Assembly (NCBI GenBank): GCA_963753725.1
Contig: CAVWDI010000029.1
Coordinates: 310,001-374,000, forward strand
Direction of reading: 5' to 3'
Length of the DNA stretch: 64,000 nucleotides
Source: CAVWDI01 sp963753725
GTDB taxonomy: Bacteria; Chloroflexota; Anaerolineae; Anaerolineales; UBA4823
Shown here: positions 35,324-45,565 of the stretch, one piece after another
Layout of the letters: each line of letters opens with the position of its first letter
Position numbering within the stretch: the first letter of the stretch is position 1
Translations under genes and position numbers: made by a program
Notes under the pieces: model-generated
The model's database searches: none
The model's input: the letters and a program-made list of their open reading frames with translations, nothing else
Told to the model about the DNA's origin: nothing

Positions 35324-36136
35324 GTGAGCAACCAATTTTTCCACATCATTCGGAGAGGTATGCGCAGTTTGCTCGTGTATGCAGGCGCGCTATTCATCAT
35401 TCAGATCGCGCTGGCTGCAGTCCTTAAGCAAGCTGGCGCTGGTCTACCCGGCGGTATGGGTATGCTGATAGATTTGCTGCCCGACGCTGTGCGAGGATTT
35501 GTGGGCAGCAGCGAACTCGACCTGCTGACCGCCAACGGTGCTCTTGCTGTGTCTTATAACCATCCTCTCACCAAGGTGGTGCTTACAGTGTTCGTGTTGA
35601 GCCTGACTGCAAATGCCATTGCGGGTGAGTTAGAGCGAGGTACGCTGGATTTACTCCTCGCCCGCCCGCTGCGCCGATATAAACTGCTGCTAGGCGATGG
35701 TATGGCATTTCTGGTGGCTGCTGTTATATTAGCCAGCAGCATGTTTTTAGGTACGGTTGCAGGAGCGATTATTGGCGGTATAAGCGGCGATGTCGAGTGG
35801 AAGAACTTCTGCTGGCTGGCGATTAATACAGCCGCGTTGGTGGTTGCTATGGGCGGATTAGGATATCTGTCCTCGACAATAGCTAAACGCGGCAGTCAAG
35901 CCGCTGGATGGGCAGGTGCTCTCATCGCTGGCATGTTCTTCCTCGATTGGTTTGCCACCATGTGGGATAAGGTAAAACCCTTCACCCCCATCAGCCTTTT
36001 CCATTATTACCAACCAAGTCAGATCATCAGCGGTACGCCAAATTGGTGGGCGAACATCACGGTGCTGCTGGTGGTGGCGATAGTGGCATTTTTGGCGGCT
36101 GTTTTCATCTTTGAGCACCGGGATTTGACTCATTAA
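35324..36136 (+). CDS. ABC-2 type permease
   Basis: A 270-residue membrane protein with about six helices (first near residues 12-32, last near 245-262). The cytoplasmic segment GELERGTLDLLLARPLRRYKLLLG is the coupling motif common to ABC-2 permeases. GTG start, four bases after the ATPase stop. It forms the membrane part of the exporter encoded with the preceding ATPase. Confidence 0.88.
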   Translation: MSNQFFHIIRRGMRSLLVYAGALFIIQIALAAVLKQAGAGLPGGMGMLIDLLPDAVRGFVGSSELDLLTANGALAVSYNHPLTKVVLTVFVLSLTANAIAGELERGTLDLLLARPLRRYKLLLGDGMAFLVAAVILASSMFLGTVAGAIIGGISGDVEWKNFCWLAINTAALVVAMGGLGYLSSTIAKRGSQAAGWAGALIAGMFFLDWFATMWDKVKPFTPISLFHYYQPSQIISGTPNWWANITVLLVVAIVAFLAAVFIFEHRDLTH

Positions 36137-36244
36137 TCAGGATAAGATCCCAGAAAAATGGACAATAAGTTCAAGCCAGACCGTGAATATACTGCCGCTG
36201 ACCCACGATCTAACTATGCCAGGCACTCGATCGTTCTTTAAATT

Positions 36245-36766
36245 TTACACGTGCAACCCAGATAGCTCAAATATCTTCTCACCAGCACGGATAGGCACTT
36301 CTAAGCGATTCTCTGCCGGCGGGAAGGGGCACGACCACATATCGTTGTAGGCGCAGTAAGGATTGTATGCTAAATTGAAGTTTATCCCAATCTTCCCACC
36401 TGCCAGTGGTACTGGCTCTAGGTAACGTCCTGCCGGATAAGTATCCACCCCGGCTTGAGAGTCGACAAAAGGCAGGAAATACCCATGCTCGTTATTGTAT
36501 ACGGTTAGCGCGGCTTCTTGCCCGTCAACCTCAAAGTTGACCCTTCCAAAACGTTGGTAAACCTGGACGTCTCCAGTGGAGGTCTGCATCGTTATTTCAT
36601 CTTTTTCATCAAACTCCTCCAGCTTTAGCTCCAATTCCAGGTCCAGATTTTCGGGGAAATATTCCAATCCTTTAAACCTGGCTTTTTGCTCACCAGATAG
36701 CGGGCTGTGGGGGCTGTCGGCAAAGAAGTGGTCTTTTTCGTGTCGGAACTCATCCAAATTATGCAT
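36245..36766 (-). CDS. DUF1684 family protein
   Basis: A 173-residue soluble protein with the DUF1684 pattern: FRHEKDHFFADSPHSPLSGEQ at the N terminus, GLEYFPEN, a beta-rich centre, and DTYPAGRYLEPVP followed by NFNLAYNPYCAYNDMWSCPFPP near the end. The biochemical role of the family is not established. ATG 36766 follows an AGGAGAT site. Single gene, transcribed away from the ABC-2 operon's end. Confidence 0.85.
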   Translation of the reverse strand: MHNLDEFRHEKDHFFADSPHSPLSGEQKARFKGLEYFPENLDLELELKLEEFDEKDEITMQTSTGDVQVYQRFGRVNFEVDGQEAALTVYNNEHGYFLPFVDSQAGVDTYPAGRYLEPVPLAGGKIGINFNLAYNPYCAYNDMWSCPFPPAENRLEVPIRAGEKIFELSGLHV

Positions 36767-37112
36767 ATCCTATCTCCTGATTATCGATCCTGCCTTCGTA
36801 TAAATTTATACCGGCAAGTTAATTTAGTGATTATCTCATTAATCAGACGCTGAAAAAGTAACCAATCTTACTTGAAATATTAATAACTATTCACCTGACT
36901 GCAAGATATCCGCTGCCGTATTAAGAATACCCCTTAGCCAGTATCCATTCCTGATATTGATTTGAAAGCAACTTATTAGAACCGCAAACATATATCAGGA
37001 CGTGTCACGTTGTCACATATCCCCTATCCCATATCCTCCCTTCTTAATACAAAAAGGACTGCCCAACTAACGGGACAGCCCCTTCTTTTTTAAAAAATGT
37101 ATCTTTTTTTTG
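36767..37112. other. Intergenic stretch; only a terminator recognised
   Basis: No coding frame or repeat was found besides the hairpin at 37051-37085. The left part presumably carries the promoter of the DUF1684 gene. Confidence 0.45.
37051..37085 (-). terminator. Rho-independent terminator of the HdeD-like gene
   Basis: On the minus strand GGGGCTGTCC pairs with GGGCAGTCCT (about ten pairs, three of them G-U) around a short loop and runs into TTTTTGT. It lies some 25 bases after the stop at 37113. Confidence 0.7.
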
Positions 37113-37649
37113 TTACTTTAGTCTGAATGCCGCGATGATGGCGAATATACCGCCTACGATACCGAATATACCAAGCACCCACGGCAGAGTCAGACCAGCG
37201 ATAATCGGGTTTGCCAGCAGGACGATGCCGAACAGGATGCTCAAGACGCCCAGAATTCCAGCGCCCCATCCTTCACCCTGGAAAGCCTGAATCAGACGCA
37301 CGATGCCCATGATCAAGCCCTGGATACCCAGCACAATCACCGCCACTGTGGGGACCAGCAGTGAACTCCACAGCGGGTGGCGCATGATGACCAAGCCGGC
37401 CAGAATACCCAGGATGCCGATGAACAACTTCCAGCCCCATGCACTGCTGTCGATAAATATACTGATGATTGAAAAGATACCGGCCACGAACCAATAAATA
37501 CCCATAATCCAGACCAGAACGGTTATGGTCATGCGCGGCTCCGCCAGCAGTAGTATACCGATGATTACTGCCGCGATGCCTTCCAGCAGAACGAGCCACC
37601 AGGGTATCGTTCTGCCGCCTTGTCCTTGTACTGCTTCAGCTGTTGCCAT
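37113..37649 (-). CDS. HdeD/DUF308 family membrane protein
   Basis: A 178-residue protein with six helices arranged as three DUF308 hairpins; each repeat has a short GI-L-L-A-P turn (LEGIAAVIIGILLLAEPRMT, then LAGLVIMRHP, then LFGIVLLANPIIAG). HdeD is linked to acid resistance in enteric bacteria, but this relative's role is unknown. It lies next to a DUF1269 protein and a holin-like protein, a set that looks like an envelope-stress group. Confidence 0.85.
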   Translation of the reverse strand: MATAEAVQGQGGRTIPWWLVLLEGIAAVIIGILLLAEPRMTITVLVWIMGIYWFVAGIFSIISIFIDSSAWGWKLFIGILGILAGLVIMRHPLWSSLLVPTVAVIVLGIQGLIMGIVRLIQAFQGEGWGAGILGVLSILFGIVLLANPIIAGLTLPWVLGIFGIVGGIFAIIAAFRLK

Positions 37650-37791
37650 AATTCTCCTCGCTTTCTAAAATTGATAATATCTTGATTTTTATCGGCAGAA
37701 AAATCTGCCGGTTCCAATTATACGTAATCGGGTTATTAAGTCAATCACCCAAAGAAAGAATCTCCGGGTGCTTCGGATAATATCTTCTCAC

Positions 37792-38283
37792 TTATGTGGT
37801 GCGCTTTTTGAGCTCATCACGCAGCGCTTCTTCCGCCTCGGGGTCCAGCGAAGTCTGGTAAATCTTTCCTTTGTAGGGCCTAAGACTGGCGATGGCGTAA
37901 TCCGGATTGGCATCTCGCACAATGAAGAAAATCGCTGAAGTGCCGGGCTGCAGTTCATTGGTCACATCTTCGATGAATTTCTTATCTACACCAGGTGCCG
38001 CCAGCTTGCCGACCAGGGCGCCGCCCAGCACGCCGAATAACAGCCCAACCACCGGGAACATAAGACCACCGATCAACAGACCCAGGAAGCCGCCGCCGAC
38101 CGCGCCGACTTTGGCGCCGCGATCCATCTCGTTGTGCACATGCGCTTTACCTTCCGCATCCTTAACCACCACCGCAGAATCATCCAGGCTGATATAATCG
38201 CCTTTCTGTCCTTTGCGAAGCGATTCGCGCACTTTTTCGGCCTCGCCCTCATTGTCAAAAGTAATCACAATTATATTGGACAT
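37792..38283 (-). CDS. DUF1269 family protein
   Basis: A 163-residue protein: an N-terminal ferredoxin-like part (MSNIIVITFDNEGEAEKV, then DAVVVKDAEGK-type strand), a central Gly-rich hydrophobic zipper (GAVGGGFLGLLIGG, then LGGALVGKLAAPG), and a C-terminal part ending in PYKGKIYQTSLDPEAEEALR. These match DUF1269, thought to be membrane-associated. Function unknown. A GGAGAAT site precedes the start. Confidence 0.87.
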   Translation of the reverse strand: MSNIIVITFDNEGEAEKVRESLRKGQKGDYISLDDSAVVVKDAEGKAHVHNEMDRGAKVGAVGGGFLGLLIGGLMFPVVGLLFGVLGGALVGKLAAPGVDKKFIEDVTNELQPGTSAIFFIVRDANPDYAIASLRPYKGKIYQTSLDPEAEEALRDELKKRTT

Positions 38284-38379
38284 TTCTATTCTCCTTCTAG
38301 ATTGATTGTTGTATTATAAATGTTTTCCAAAAAATACAGACACCATTCTAAACTGTGGGTAGGTGTCACCGATTAAATA

Positions 38380-38751
38380 TTAATCATCCACCAGCACCAG
38401 AGAAAGCACAAACGAAACGATACTCACTACCAGCGCTCCCAGGAAGGCTGCCCACAACCCGTCCACAACAAAGCCTATATTCAACACGTTCACCGCGATC
38501 AATGATGACAGCCATAATGTAAATGCATTGATCACCAGTATAAACAGTCCCATGGTAAGCACAATACATCCGCACGAAAAGAATTTTAAAATCGGGCGGA
38601 TAATGGCATTGATCAACCCCAGGACGACCGCCATCACACTGAAGGCAATCCAGCCATCCGTCCCTAATACATATATTCCATCGATCAGCCATTCTGCCGC
38701 AAAAAGGGCGATGACAATAATAATCCAGCGGATAATCATTTTCAGAATCAT
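38380..38751 (-). CDS. Holin-like superfamily IV membrane protein
   Basis: A 123-residue protein with four helices, matching the 'phage holin family' (mycobacterial 4TMS type) found widely on bacterial chromosomes; VLGLINAIIRPILKFF is the typical central motif. It is the same fold as the N terminus of the phosphatase fusion at 16417-19076. There is no phage context, so a lysis role is unlikely. Confidence 0.85.
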   Translation of the reverse strand: MILKMIIRWIIIVIALFAAEWLIDGIYVLGTDGWIAFSVMAVVLGLINAIIRPILKFFSCGCIVLTMGLFILVINAFTLWLSSLIAVNVLNIGFVVDGLWAAFLGALVVSIVSFVLSLVLVDD

Positions 38752-38853
38752 TTTCTAGCTCCCATTAACTTCACCAGTTGAACATTTCCAGTAATCTTTT
38801 ATCCAGTAATGTTCATTTCCACGACGGGTAAAGGTCTTCCGCAGGGCTTTGAG

Positions 38854-41763
38854 TCAGTTAAACAGATTGGAACCGTCGCGGGTCATCACGTAAATCTCCT
38901 GGTTTGTGTCCCGGTTTGATGAAAAAGCGATCCACTCCCCGTTAAATCGCCATGCTGGATAATTATCCGCGGCCGGGTTGTTGGTCCTGTTTTGAGGATT
39001 TCCGCCATCCACATCCATTACGTAGACTTCCGGGTTTCCATCCCGCTCGCTCATAAATACGATTTGATTGCCATCCGGTGACCCGCTTGGATAATTATCC
39101 GCGGCCGGGTTTTCTGTCAGGCGCGCCAGTTCCGATCCATCCGAATTCATACGGTAAATTTCTGGGTTGCCGTCACGTTCAGAAGTAAAGACGATCAAAT
39201 CGCTGCCAAAAAGGATGCCCCCGCTTTCGAACCACTGCGGCTGGTAATCCTGAACGCCGGGCGCATTCGATAGGTTGTGAATGCCGGGACCATCGATTTG
39301 GATTGTATATACTTCCTGGTCACCGTCCCGGTTGGTTGAAAACACAATCCAGTTGCCGTCCGGTGACCACGAAGGATACAGATCCTCCGCCAGCTCATTG
39401 TTCGTTATATTGCGAATTTCTGTTCCATCTTTGTTCATGATATATATTTCGAAATTACCGCTGCGGTTAGAGGCGAAGGCGATCTGGTTTCCATCTGGCG
39501 ACCAGGTAGGCTGTGTGTCAACTGCAGGGTCGTTGGTTAAGCGGATCATCTCAAAATTCTGCGTACCGATTGAATAAATTTCAGCATTGCCGTCCCGGTT
39601 TAGATTCAAAGACAATCGCCCCTTTTCCAATATCGACGACTGGTTCGGTTGGTTCACCGGTAGGAGGCAAGGTCGGCGGGACGGTGGGCGGCAGTGGGGT
39701 TTCGGTAGGTGGGATTGCAGAGGCGGTGATGGACGGGTTAGCCGGGTCGCACGGGTCAGGATCATCACCGTCAATGATGCTGTCCTTATCCGTATCCGGA
39801 TCGAGCGGGTCCGGGCAAGGCGGCGTCTCGTCGCCATCCATCAATTTATCCTTATCCGTATCCGGGTCTAATGGATTGCTCCCGATCTGAACTTCATGAC
39901 CATCAAACAGTTTGTCCTCATCCGTGTCAGGGTTAAGCGGATTGGTTGCGCGCTGCACTTCATCTCCGTCGCCTAGACCATCCCGGTCAGAATCTGGAAC
40001 CAACGGGTCCGTACCACGCTGGACCTCATCCCCGTCATTAAGCTGGTCGGTGTCGCTGTCTGGCCGCAGCGGGTCAGTCCCGCGTTCCACTTCATCACCA
40101 TCTGACAGCGCATCCCCATCTGTGTCCGGAAGCAAAGGATTTGTTATATACACTTTAACCTCAGGACCATCCTGCAGCAGGTCTGTGTCCGTATCCGGGT
40201 TATTCGGATCTGTACCAATTTCTGTTTCTTCCCGGTTGGTCAACCCGTCGCCATCCGTGTCTTCTTCGCCGATGACCGCCGCTGCAGTTTGGTTGCTTGA
40301 TGCGGTTTGGGTTGCCTGATCCGCAGCCGAGACATCCGTTTGCCTTTGCAGCAGTAAATAAGTCGTAATACACGCCGCAGCCAGGCACAACACCAGTACC
40401 ACAGGTATCACCCAAATAGGTATCCAGGCGTGGGCAGTGACCTTTCCACTTAATGTCTCACCCCCGCCGTCCCTCGACCTGACCTGGACGGAATAAGGGT
40501 ATTCTGATTCCCCGCCAAGCAGCTGGCGTCTTATGGGCGCTGCCTGGAACTCGGCCGCCCCAATTTCTCCGGCCGCTACCGCCAGGTCCTGAACATCAAC
40601 TGGTTCAAATTGTAAATCTTCACTGGACCACTTAATATTAAAATTACCCTGGATATTGCCCTTGTTTTCAACGGCAACTTGAGCCGTCTGACCGGCTTCG
40701 ATTTGAGGCGGACGCAGTTCGCTGCTGAACAAAGAATACACACCGACCGTCAGGATGCACTCCACTTCCGCGGTCTGTTCCGGGGAATTCTGGCTGATGA
40801 AGTGAATTTTGAACGCGTTCCTACCCGCCTTGCTTTTGGCGTGGCGCGGCGGCTGCACCTGCAGTGTTATTTCTTTTTGCTCCCCCGGCTGCAGATGGGT
40901 GACCGGCGCGGCTGATGAAACCCAATTTACCGGAACTCCTGAAACCGACAGCTTAAAATAATCCTCCGTGAGACCCTGGTTCAACAATACGATTAGAATA
41001 GTGACAACCGTACCTGGATTTACCACGAACTGGGTCGCTTCCATTAATACACCAATCCGTCCTTTAATTTCATACGCCGCCACCGTCAGTGTTGCTCCAA
41101 TTTCAAGCACATTTTCAGGCGCTGACTGGCCGAATATTCGGATGACGATGGGATATCTGCCAACCCTTCCATCTGGAGGAGGCGGTGGCTGAACATTGAA
41201 GAACAGCTCTCCCTGTTCATCTGCTCCCAGGGTTTTTATCGGGGTAGATGTTGTTACCCACCCGCCCGGGATACCTGTCAGGGATGCCTCAAAAAACTCG
41301 CTCTCCGCGCCATTATTGCTCAATAACAGGCGGATGGTGGCGCTGCTTCCGGGAGCGACTGAGTATTGGGTGAACTCTACCAAAACACCGGCCTCTCCCT
41401 GTATTTCATACGCCGCCACAGTTAACTGGCGTTCAAGGGTTGCTTTATACCCGGGTTCAACCTGGCTGCTGAGCTCAAATTCAAGCGTATAATTTCCGGC
41501 GCGGCCATCAGGTGGGGGAGGGGGTTGGATGGAGATTGTGACATTTTTTTGATCGCCAGGGGAGAACTGCATGACCGGTTGAGGAATGTGGATCCACTCA
41601 GAGGGCACACCCGACAGGTTCAATTGGAATGATTTCTTTTTCATCGCCACTGAAAATAATTTTCAGCGGTATGGTGACGCTGCTGCCGGGCGCAACTTTA
41701 TAAATTTTTAGGCTCAATCTGAAGCTCAATGCGTAATGGATCTATAGGTGGCTGTTCACTCAT
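38854..41763 (-). CDS. Mosaic surface protein: NEW3-like repeats, TM, thrombospondin-3 repeats, PD40 propeller (three frameshifts)
   Basis: Four reading segments join into 968 residues when one base is removed at 41705-41709, 41637-41641 and 39599-39601, all short homopolymers. The start MSEQPPIDPLRIEL at 41763 is thereby recovered. From the N terminus: three or four NEW3/COG1470-like beta domains (PPPPPDGRxGxY appears twice), a single membrane helix (IPIWVIPVVLVLCL), about eight Asp-rich thrombospondin type 3 calcium-binding repeats (DGDEVQRGTDPL units), a Thr/Pro linker, and five or six PD40/TolB-like propeller blades (WSPDGNQIAFASNR). The two parts lie on opposite sides of the membrane. 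Probably an envelope scaffold or sensor; ligand unknown. Confidence 0.8.
38956..39111 (-). repeat. Exact 24-base repeat within the PD40 blades
   Basis: Positions 38956-38979 and 39088-39111 are identical. The 132-base offset equals 44 codons, one propeller blade, and the shared text encodes NPAADNYP. Identity at synonymous positions points to a recent blade duplication or gene conversion. Confidence 0.8.
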
Positions 41764-41819
41764 ATTTCATTTTCCTGGTCCGTTATTAAAATTCGGGGGT
41801 TTCTTACAATGCCTTTGGT

Positions 41820-43152
41820 TTAATTCTCAATCTCGTTCTGCGGACTTTCCGCTTCATCATCGTAACTTTGCGAGGGATTTTTAATCTCGCCATCAGTAGG
41901 ATCACTTTCACGCTTCAGTAATTGACCAGCCTTTTCCTTTATCTCTTCGAACAGATTCTCGCAGGGAAATATCACTTTCTGGCGGAGGTCGATCGAGATG
42001 CTGGAAGGGCTCTTCACCAATCACATGACTATATAAATAGCGGGTAATTTCCCTACCGGAAGCGATCACCGGTGCCGCCAGGAGTGCGCCCAAAATCCCC
42101 CATACTGAGGCGCCGACCAGCACACCTAAGATGATAACCAGGGGATGCAGCTTTACTGATTCACCCATAACACGCGGGACAACAATCGTGTTCTCAAGGA
42201 AATTTATAATAATATAGAATCCGATCACGATTAATGCAAATACAAAATTGTTGATCGCAAAGTGATCTGACCCTTGCAAAAGCGCTACAATAACTGCAGG
42301 AATGGCTGCAAGCAGCGGGCCAAGGTTAGGGATAATCTCCAACAATCCTGCGATAATTCCCAGCGCAAAAGCTCCAGGCACCCCCAGGATTGTCAATCCA
42401 AGCCAGACCGCCGTGCCAATAATGACCATTAAAATGACCTGGCCGCGGAAAAACGCATCCCAGATTTCTCGCAACCTCCCAAACAGGGTTCTGACTTCTG
42501 ATCGGAATGCTTCTGGAACCATATTAATAAACCCATTGATAAAGCGGTCACCATCTATACTGAGATAGATCGAAGAGATGATCAAGAAAAGAAATCCGAT
42601 AAAACCGGAAAAAACGATCCCAAGGACATCCACCGCCACGCCGTAACTGAGCGCAAACGCCTGACCGACCGAAGGGATAATTGCCGCCAATGAGGGCAGC
42701 TCAGGTGTGACAATCGAATCCGCGTCCTTAAAAACGGTCAATAACGGATCAACCACCGGGTCAAGCACAACGCTGAATCCCAGGAACTGCAGGCTGGCAT
42801 CCTTCAACCCCAGCAGTGAATTTTCCGACCACAGCATGCTGTTAGCGATCAGGGCTTCATAATCCAGGCTGAATAAAAAGTTGACTGCGTTAATGATGGG
42901 AGGGATCAGAACCAGGGGCGCCAGCACGATAACGATCGCAACCAGTAAATAAGATACCAGGACTGCCGCGCCGCGCGGGAAACGGAAGCGCACATCAAGC
43001 CAGGTTATCAACGGTCTTACCAACAGGGCGATTAGTGAAGCGATCACCAGCATCGCCAATACGGAACGGCTTATATAAATAACCGTTAATGCAAACAAAA
43101 ACAATCCAATCCCAACGATGTACTTAGTAGTAGATTTCCATTCCGTGTTCAT
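41820..43152 (-). CDS. AI-2E family transporter, probable 3' frameshift
   Basis: A membrane permease of the AI-2E/PerM family with about eight helices. Typical segments are ISRSVLAMLVIASLIALLVRPL at the start and GIIAGLLEIIPNLGPLLAAIP, then LHPLVIILGVLVGASVWGILG. Members export autoinducer-2 or act as Na+/H+ antiporters. The simple frame ends at 41908. Removing one base near 41964-41969 continues into an acidic tail (NLFEEIKEKAGQLLKRE, ending QNEIEN) and stops at 41820, giving 443 residues. The tail's amphipathic helix looks like coding sequence, but this frameshift is the least certain of those in the window. Confidence 0.85.
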
Positions 43153-43226
43153 AATGGCTTACCAGATCATTTTTTATAACTTGAATATCCCGATTTTTGT
43201 CGTTAAATAATTGTACTCCAACAGGA

Positions 43227-44003
43227 TTAAGTTTCCACTGGCTGGTTTGGCCGGTATGATTCGCCTGGTTCCAGTATCAGCACTTCGACTTCTGGAGCGA
43301 ACCGTGCTGCGAAGGCGGCAAACGCCCTGGGCGGCTCGGATAATATTCGCGGCATAATCCATTTTAACCCAAAGGGGAAGAATGTCCCCCAGTGAATGGG
43401 TATTGCCAAAGCGGGTTTGAGCAGTTTAAGCGCCTGGGCGGCTTGAAGCGGATCTAAATGACCCGCGCCCAGATTTGGACCCCAGCCCCATACTGGCAGC
43501 AAAGCGACATCTAAATCAGATGCTAATTCTTCCATTTCAGAAAATAAATCCGTATCTCCCGCAAAATATATACGTTTGGTACCTTGGATCATATAACCAA
43601 CCGTCTCCGCCTGTTTGCTGTATCGGAAGCGCGCCCCATCATGCTCGGCGTGAGTGGCTGTGATCTTTAAATTTCCGATATTAAAACTTTCACCCCTTGT
43701 TATCTCCTCGACATTATGGATGCCGCCTTTTTTCAGTATCTGCGCAGTTCCGCGCGGCGCCACGATGCGCGTATTTTGATCCAGCATACGCAGTGAAGGG
43801 AAATCCAAATGGTCTGAGTGCGCGTGCGAGATCAATACAACTGAGATGTTTTTTAAAAACGATCGATCTGTGATCTGCCGCTGGCGCTGCAAATGCCATA
43901 CCCTCTTCCTGAGCAGTGGATCGGTTAAAATCCGCTCTCCATCCATATCTACCAGCAGTGATGCGTGACCGAGAAATGTGATCTCCATGCCAGCTGTCAT
44001 CAT
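43227..44003 (-). CDS. Metallo-beta-lactamase-fold hydrolase (UPF0173-like)
   Basis: A 258-residue MBL-fold enzyme. Zinc ligands are in SHAHSDHLDF (HxHxDH), the Asp in YFAGDTDLF, and His in IPIHWGTF. It resembles UPF0173/UlaG-type and NAPE-PLD-like hydrolases, which act on phosphoester or lactone bonds; substrate unknown. Its ATG overlaps the mgtE stop (ATGA), so it is translated from the same message as the magnesium transporter. Confidence 0.9.
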   Translation of the reverse strand: MMTAGMEITFLGHASLLVDMDGERILTDPLLRKRVWHLQRQRQITDRSFLKNISVVLISHAHSDHLDFPSLRMLDQNTRIVAPRGTAQILKKGGIHNVEEITRGESFNIGNLKITATHAEHDGARFRYSKQAETVGYMIQGTKRIYFAGDTDLFSEMEELASDLDVALLPVWGWGPNLGAGHLDPLQAAQALKLLKPALAIPIHWGTFFPFGLKWIMPRILSEPPRAFAAFAARFAPEVEVLILEPGESYRPNQPVET

Positions 44004-45355
44004 ACAACTCTAATAAAAACCAACGTCGCTAGACCTAAATAAAGCAAATAACCCAGGGTGTCCGTGATGGTTGAAACAAGGATCGGTGAAGCAAGTGCCG
44101 GATCGATCTTCAATACCTGCATAATGAGCGGCACAGATCCGCCTGCCAATCCCGCGCCGATCATGTTCAACAGAGTCGCTAATCCCACCACCACTCCCAA
44201 CATGGGCGTTCCTTTCCAGATCAGGGCGATTCCTGCCACAAGGACGCCAATAACAATGCCGTTTGTTAACCCAATCAAGACTTCTCGCCCAATTGCTCTC
44301 AAACCATGGCGAGGGCTGATCTCACCCAGCGCCAACCCGCGCACGATTACCGTCAGCGTTTGTGTGCCCGCGCTTCCGCTGACTCCTGCCACTATGGGGA
44401 AAAATGCCGCTAATATGGCAACCTGAGCGATTGTGTTTTCGAATAGACTCAACACTGCCACCGAAACCATTGCTGTGCCAAGATTTAAGACCAGCCAGGG
44501 CAGCCGCGTCCGCAGTGCAGATGAAATGGGTACGTTAACATCCTGCTCTTCAGGGATACCACCCAGGCGGTAGATATCCTCGGTGGCCTCATCTTCCAAC
44601 ACATCCACCAGGTCGTCATGGGTGATGATCCCCAGCAATTGTCCATCCTTATCAATAACTGGCAAAGCAAGCAGGTCGTAGCGCGCCATCAGACGTGCCG
44701 CCTGTTCCTGATCAGCATCCGCCGGAATTGATATAACATCCGGATCCAGAATCTGATTAATTAGTTCATCCGGTTGGGCTACCATAAGCTTGTATAAAGA
44801 AACAATCCCTACCAGACGATTATTGTTATCGACCACGTAAACGTAATGGATGTCTTCGGATTCTAAATCCTGGCTGCGTAAATATTGGATTGCTTCACCG
44901 GCGTTTATATCTTTATGCAGCACAACCCTGGCGGAGGTCATCAGCCCGCCGGCTGTTTCATCCTGGTGCTCCAGCAGTGTCCGTATTTCCTCCGAGTCAT
45001 CCAGCACAGAAAGAGCCTCTGCAACCTGCTCGGGATCGATATCCCCCAGCAAGTCCGCTGCTTCATCTGGTTCCATCCTGTTCAAGATAGATGCCAGATC
45101 ACCGGTCTCCATACGCGTGGCAATCTCTGCTGCATGCTCGTCTTCCAGTTCTTCAAGGATATCCGCCGAGTCCTCCGGGTCCAAACGCGGCAGCAGCTGA
45201 TCCTGCGAATCTGGCGACAGCTCGTAAAAGACGTCCGCCTGATCAGCTGGACGCATCGCTTCGACAAGGTCTACCGCCCGGTCCCAATCTTCTCCGGATA
45301 GAGCCTCTCGTAGCTGATCTAAAACATCCTCAATATTTATTTGATCTAAAGTCAT
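44000..45355 (-). CDS. mgtE: Magnesium transporter MgtE
   Basis: A 451-residue MgtE channel. The N domain (about 1-125) consists of superhelical MgtE_N repeats (ADQADVFYELSPDSQDQLLPRL). Two CBS domains follow (GLMTSARVVLHKDI, then IPADADQEQAARLMARYDLLALPVID), and five helices form the pore (PIVAGVSGSAGTQTLTV motif). The N and CBS domains close the pore when Mg2+ is plentiful. The start was moved to the internal ATG at 45355, which has GGGGAG upstream. I saw no M-box riboswitch in the leader. Confidence 0.94.
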   Translation of the reverse strand: MTLDQINIEDVLDQLREALSGEDWDRAVDLVEAMRPADQADVFYELSPDSQDQLLPRLDPEDSADILEELEDEHAAEIATRMETGDLASILNRMEPDEAADLLGDIDPEQVAEALSVLDDSEEIRTLLEHQDETAGGLMTSARVVLHKDINAGEAIQYLRSQDLESEDIHYVYVVDNNNRLVGIVSLYKLMVAQPDELINQILDPDVISIPADADQEQAARLMARYDLLALPVIDKDGQLLGIITHDDLVDVLEDEATEDIYRLGGIPEEQDVNVPISSALRTRLPWLVLNLGTAMVSVAVLSLFENTIAQVAILAAFFPIVAGVSGSAGTQTLTVIVRGLALGEISPRHGLRAIGREVLIGLTNGIVIGVLVAGIALIWKGTPMLGVVVGLATLLNMIGAGLAGGSVPLIMQVLKIDPALASPILVSTITDTLGYLLYLGLATLVFIRVV

Positions 45356-45565
45356 TTTGTCTCCCCGGTTTACCGGGAGGTTCCCAACAATGTATTCCAT
45401 CACGGGTTGGCATTTCTTTTGATGGAGGTTATGTATTTTACATCACAAGTTGTCAACAGAACCGCAGGTTTTCTTCGCCATCCTACAATACCGGATATAA
45501 TTTAGTCTTGTATAGGCTAATTCTACCCAATTTCAATCATTTGCATCTCCTCGACACCCTATATC

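Noticed and set aside
37113..38751. Prophage remnant suggested by a holin-family protein
   Set aside because: The neighbours are chromosomal stress-type membrane genes and there are no phage structural, integrase or lysin genes.
45356..45565. Mg2+ sensing M-box riboswitch before mgtE
   Set aside because: No conserved M-box core was visible; the gap is also too short for that element plus a promoter.
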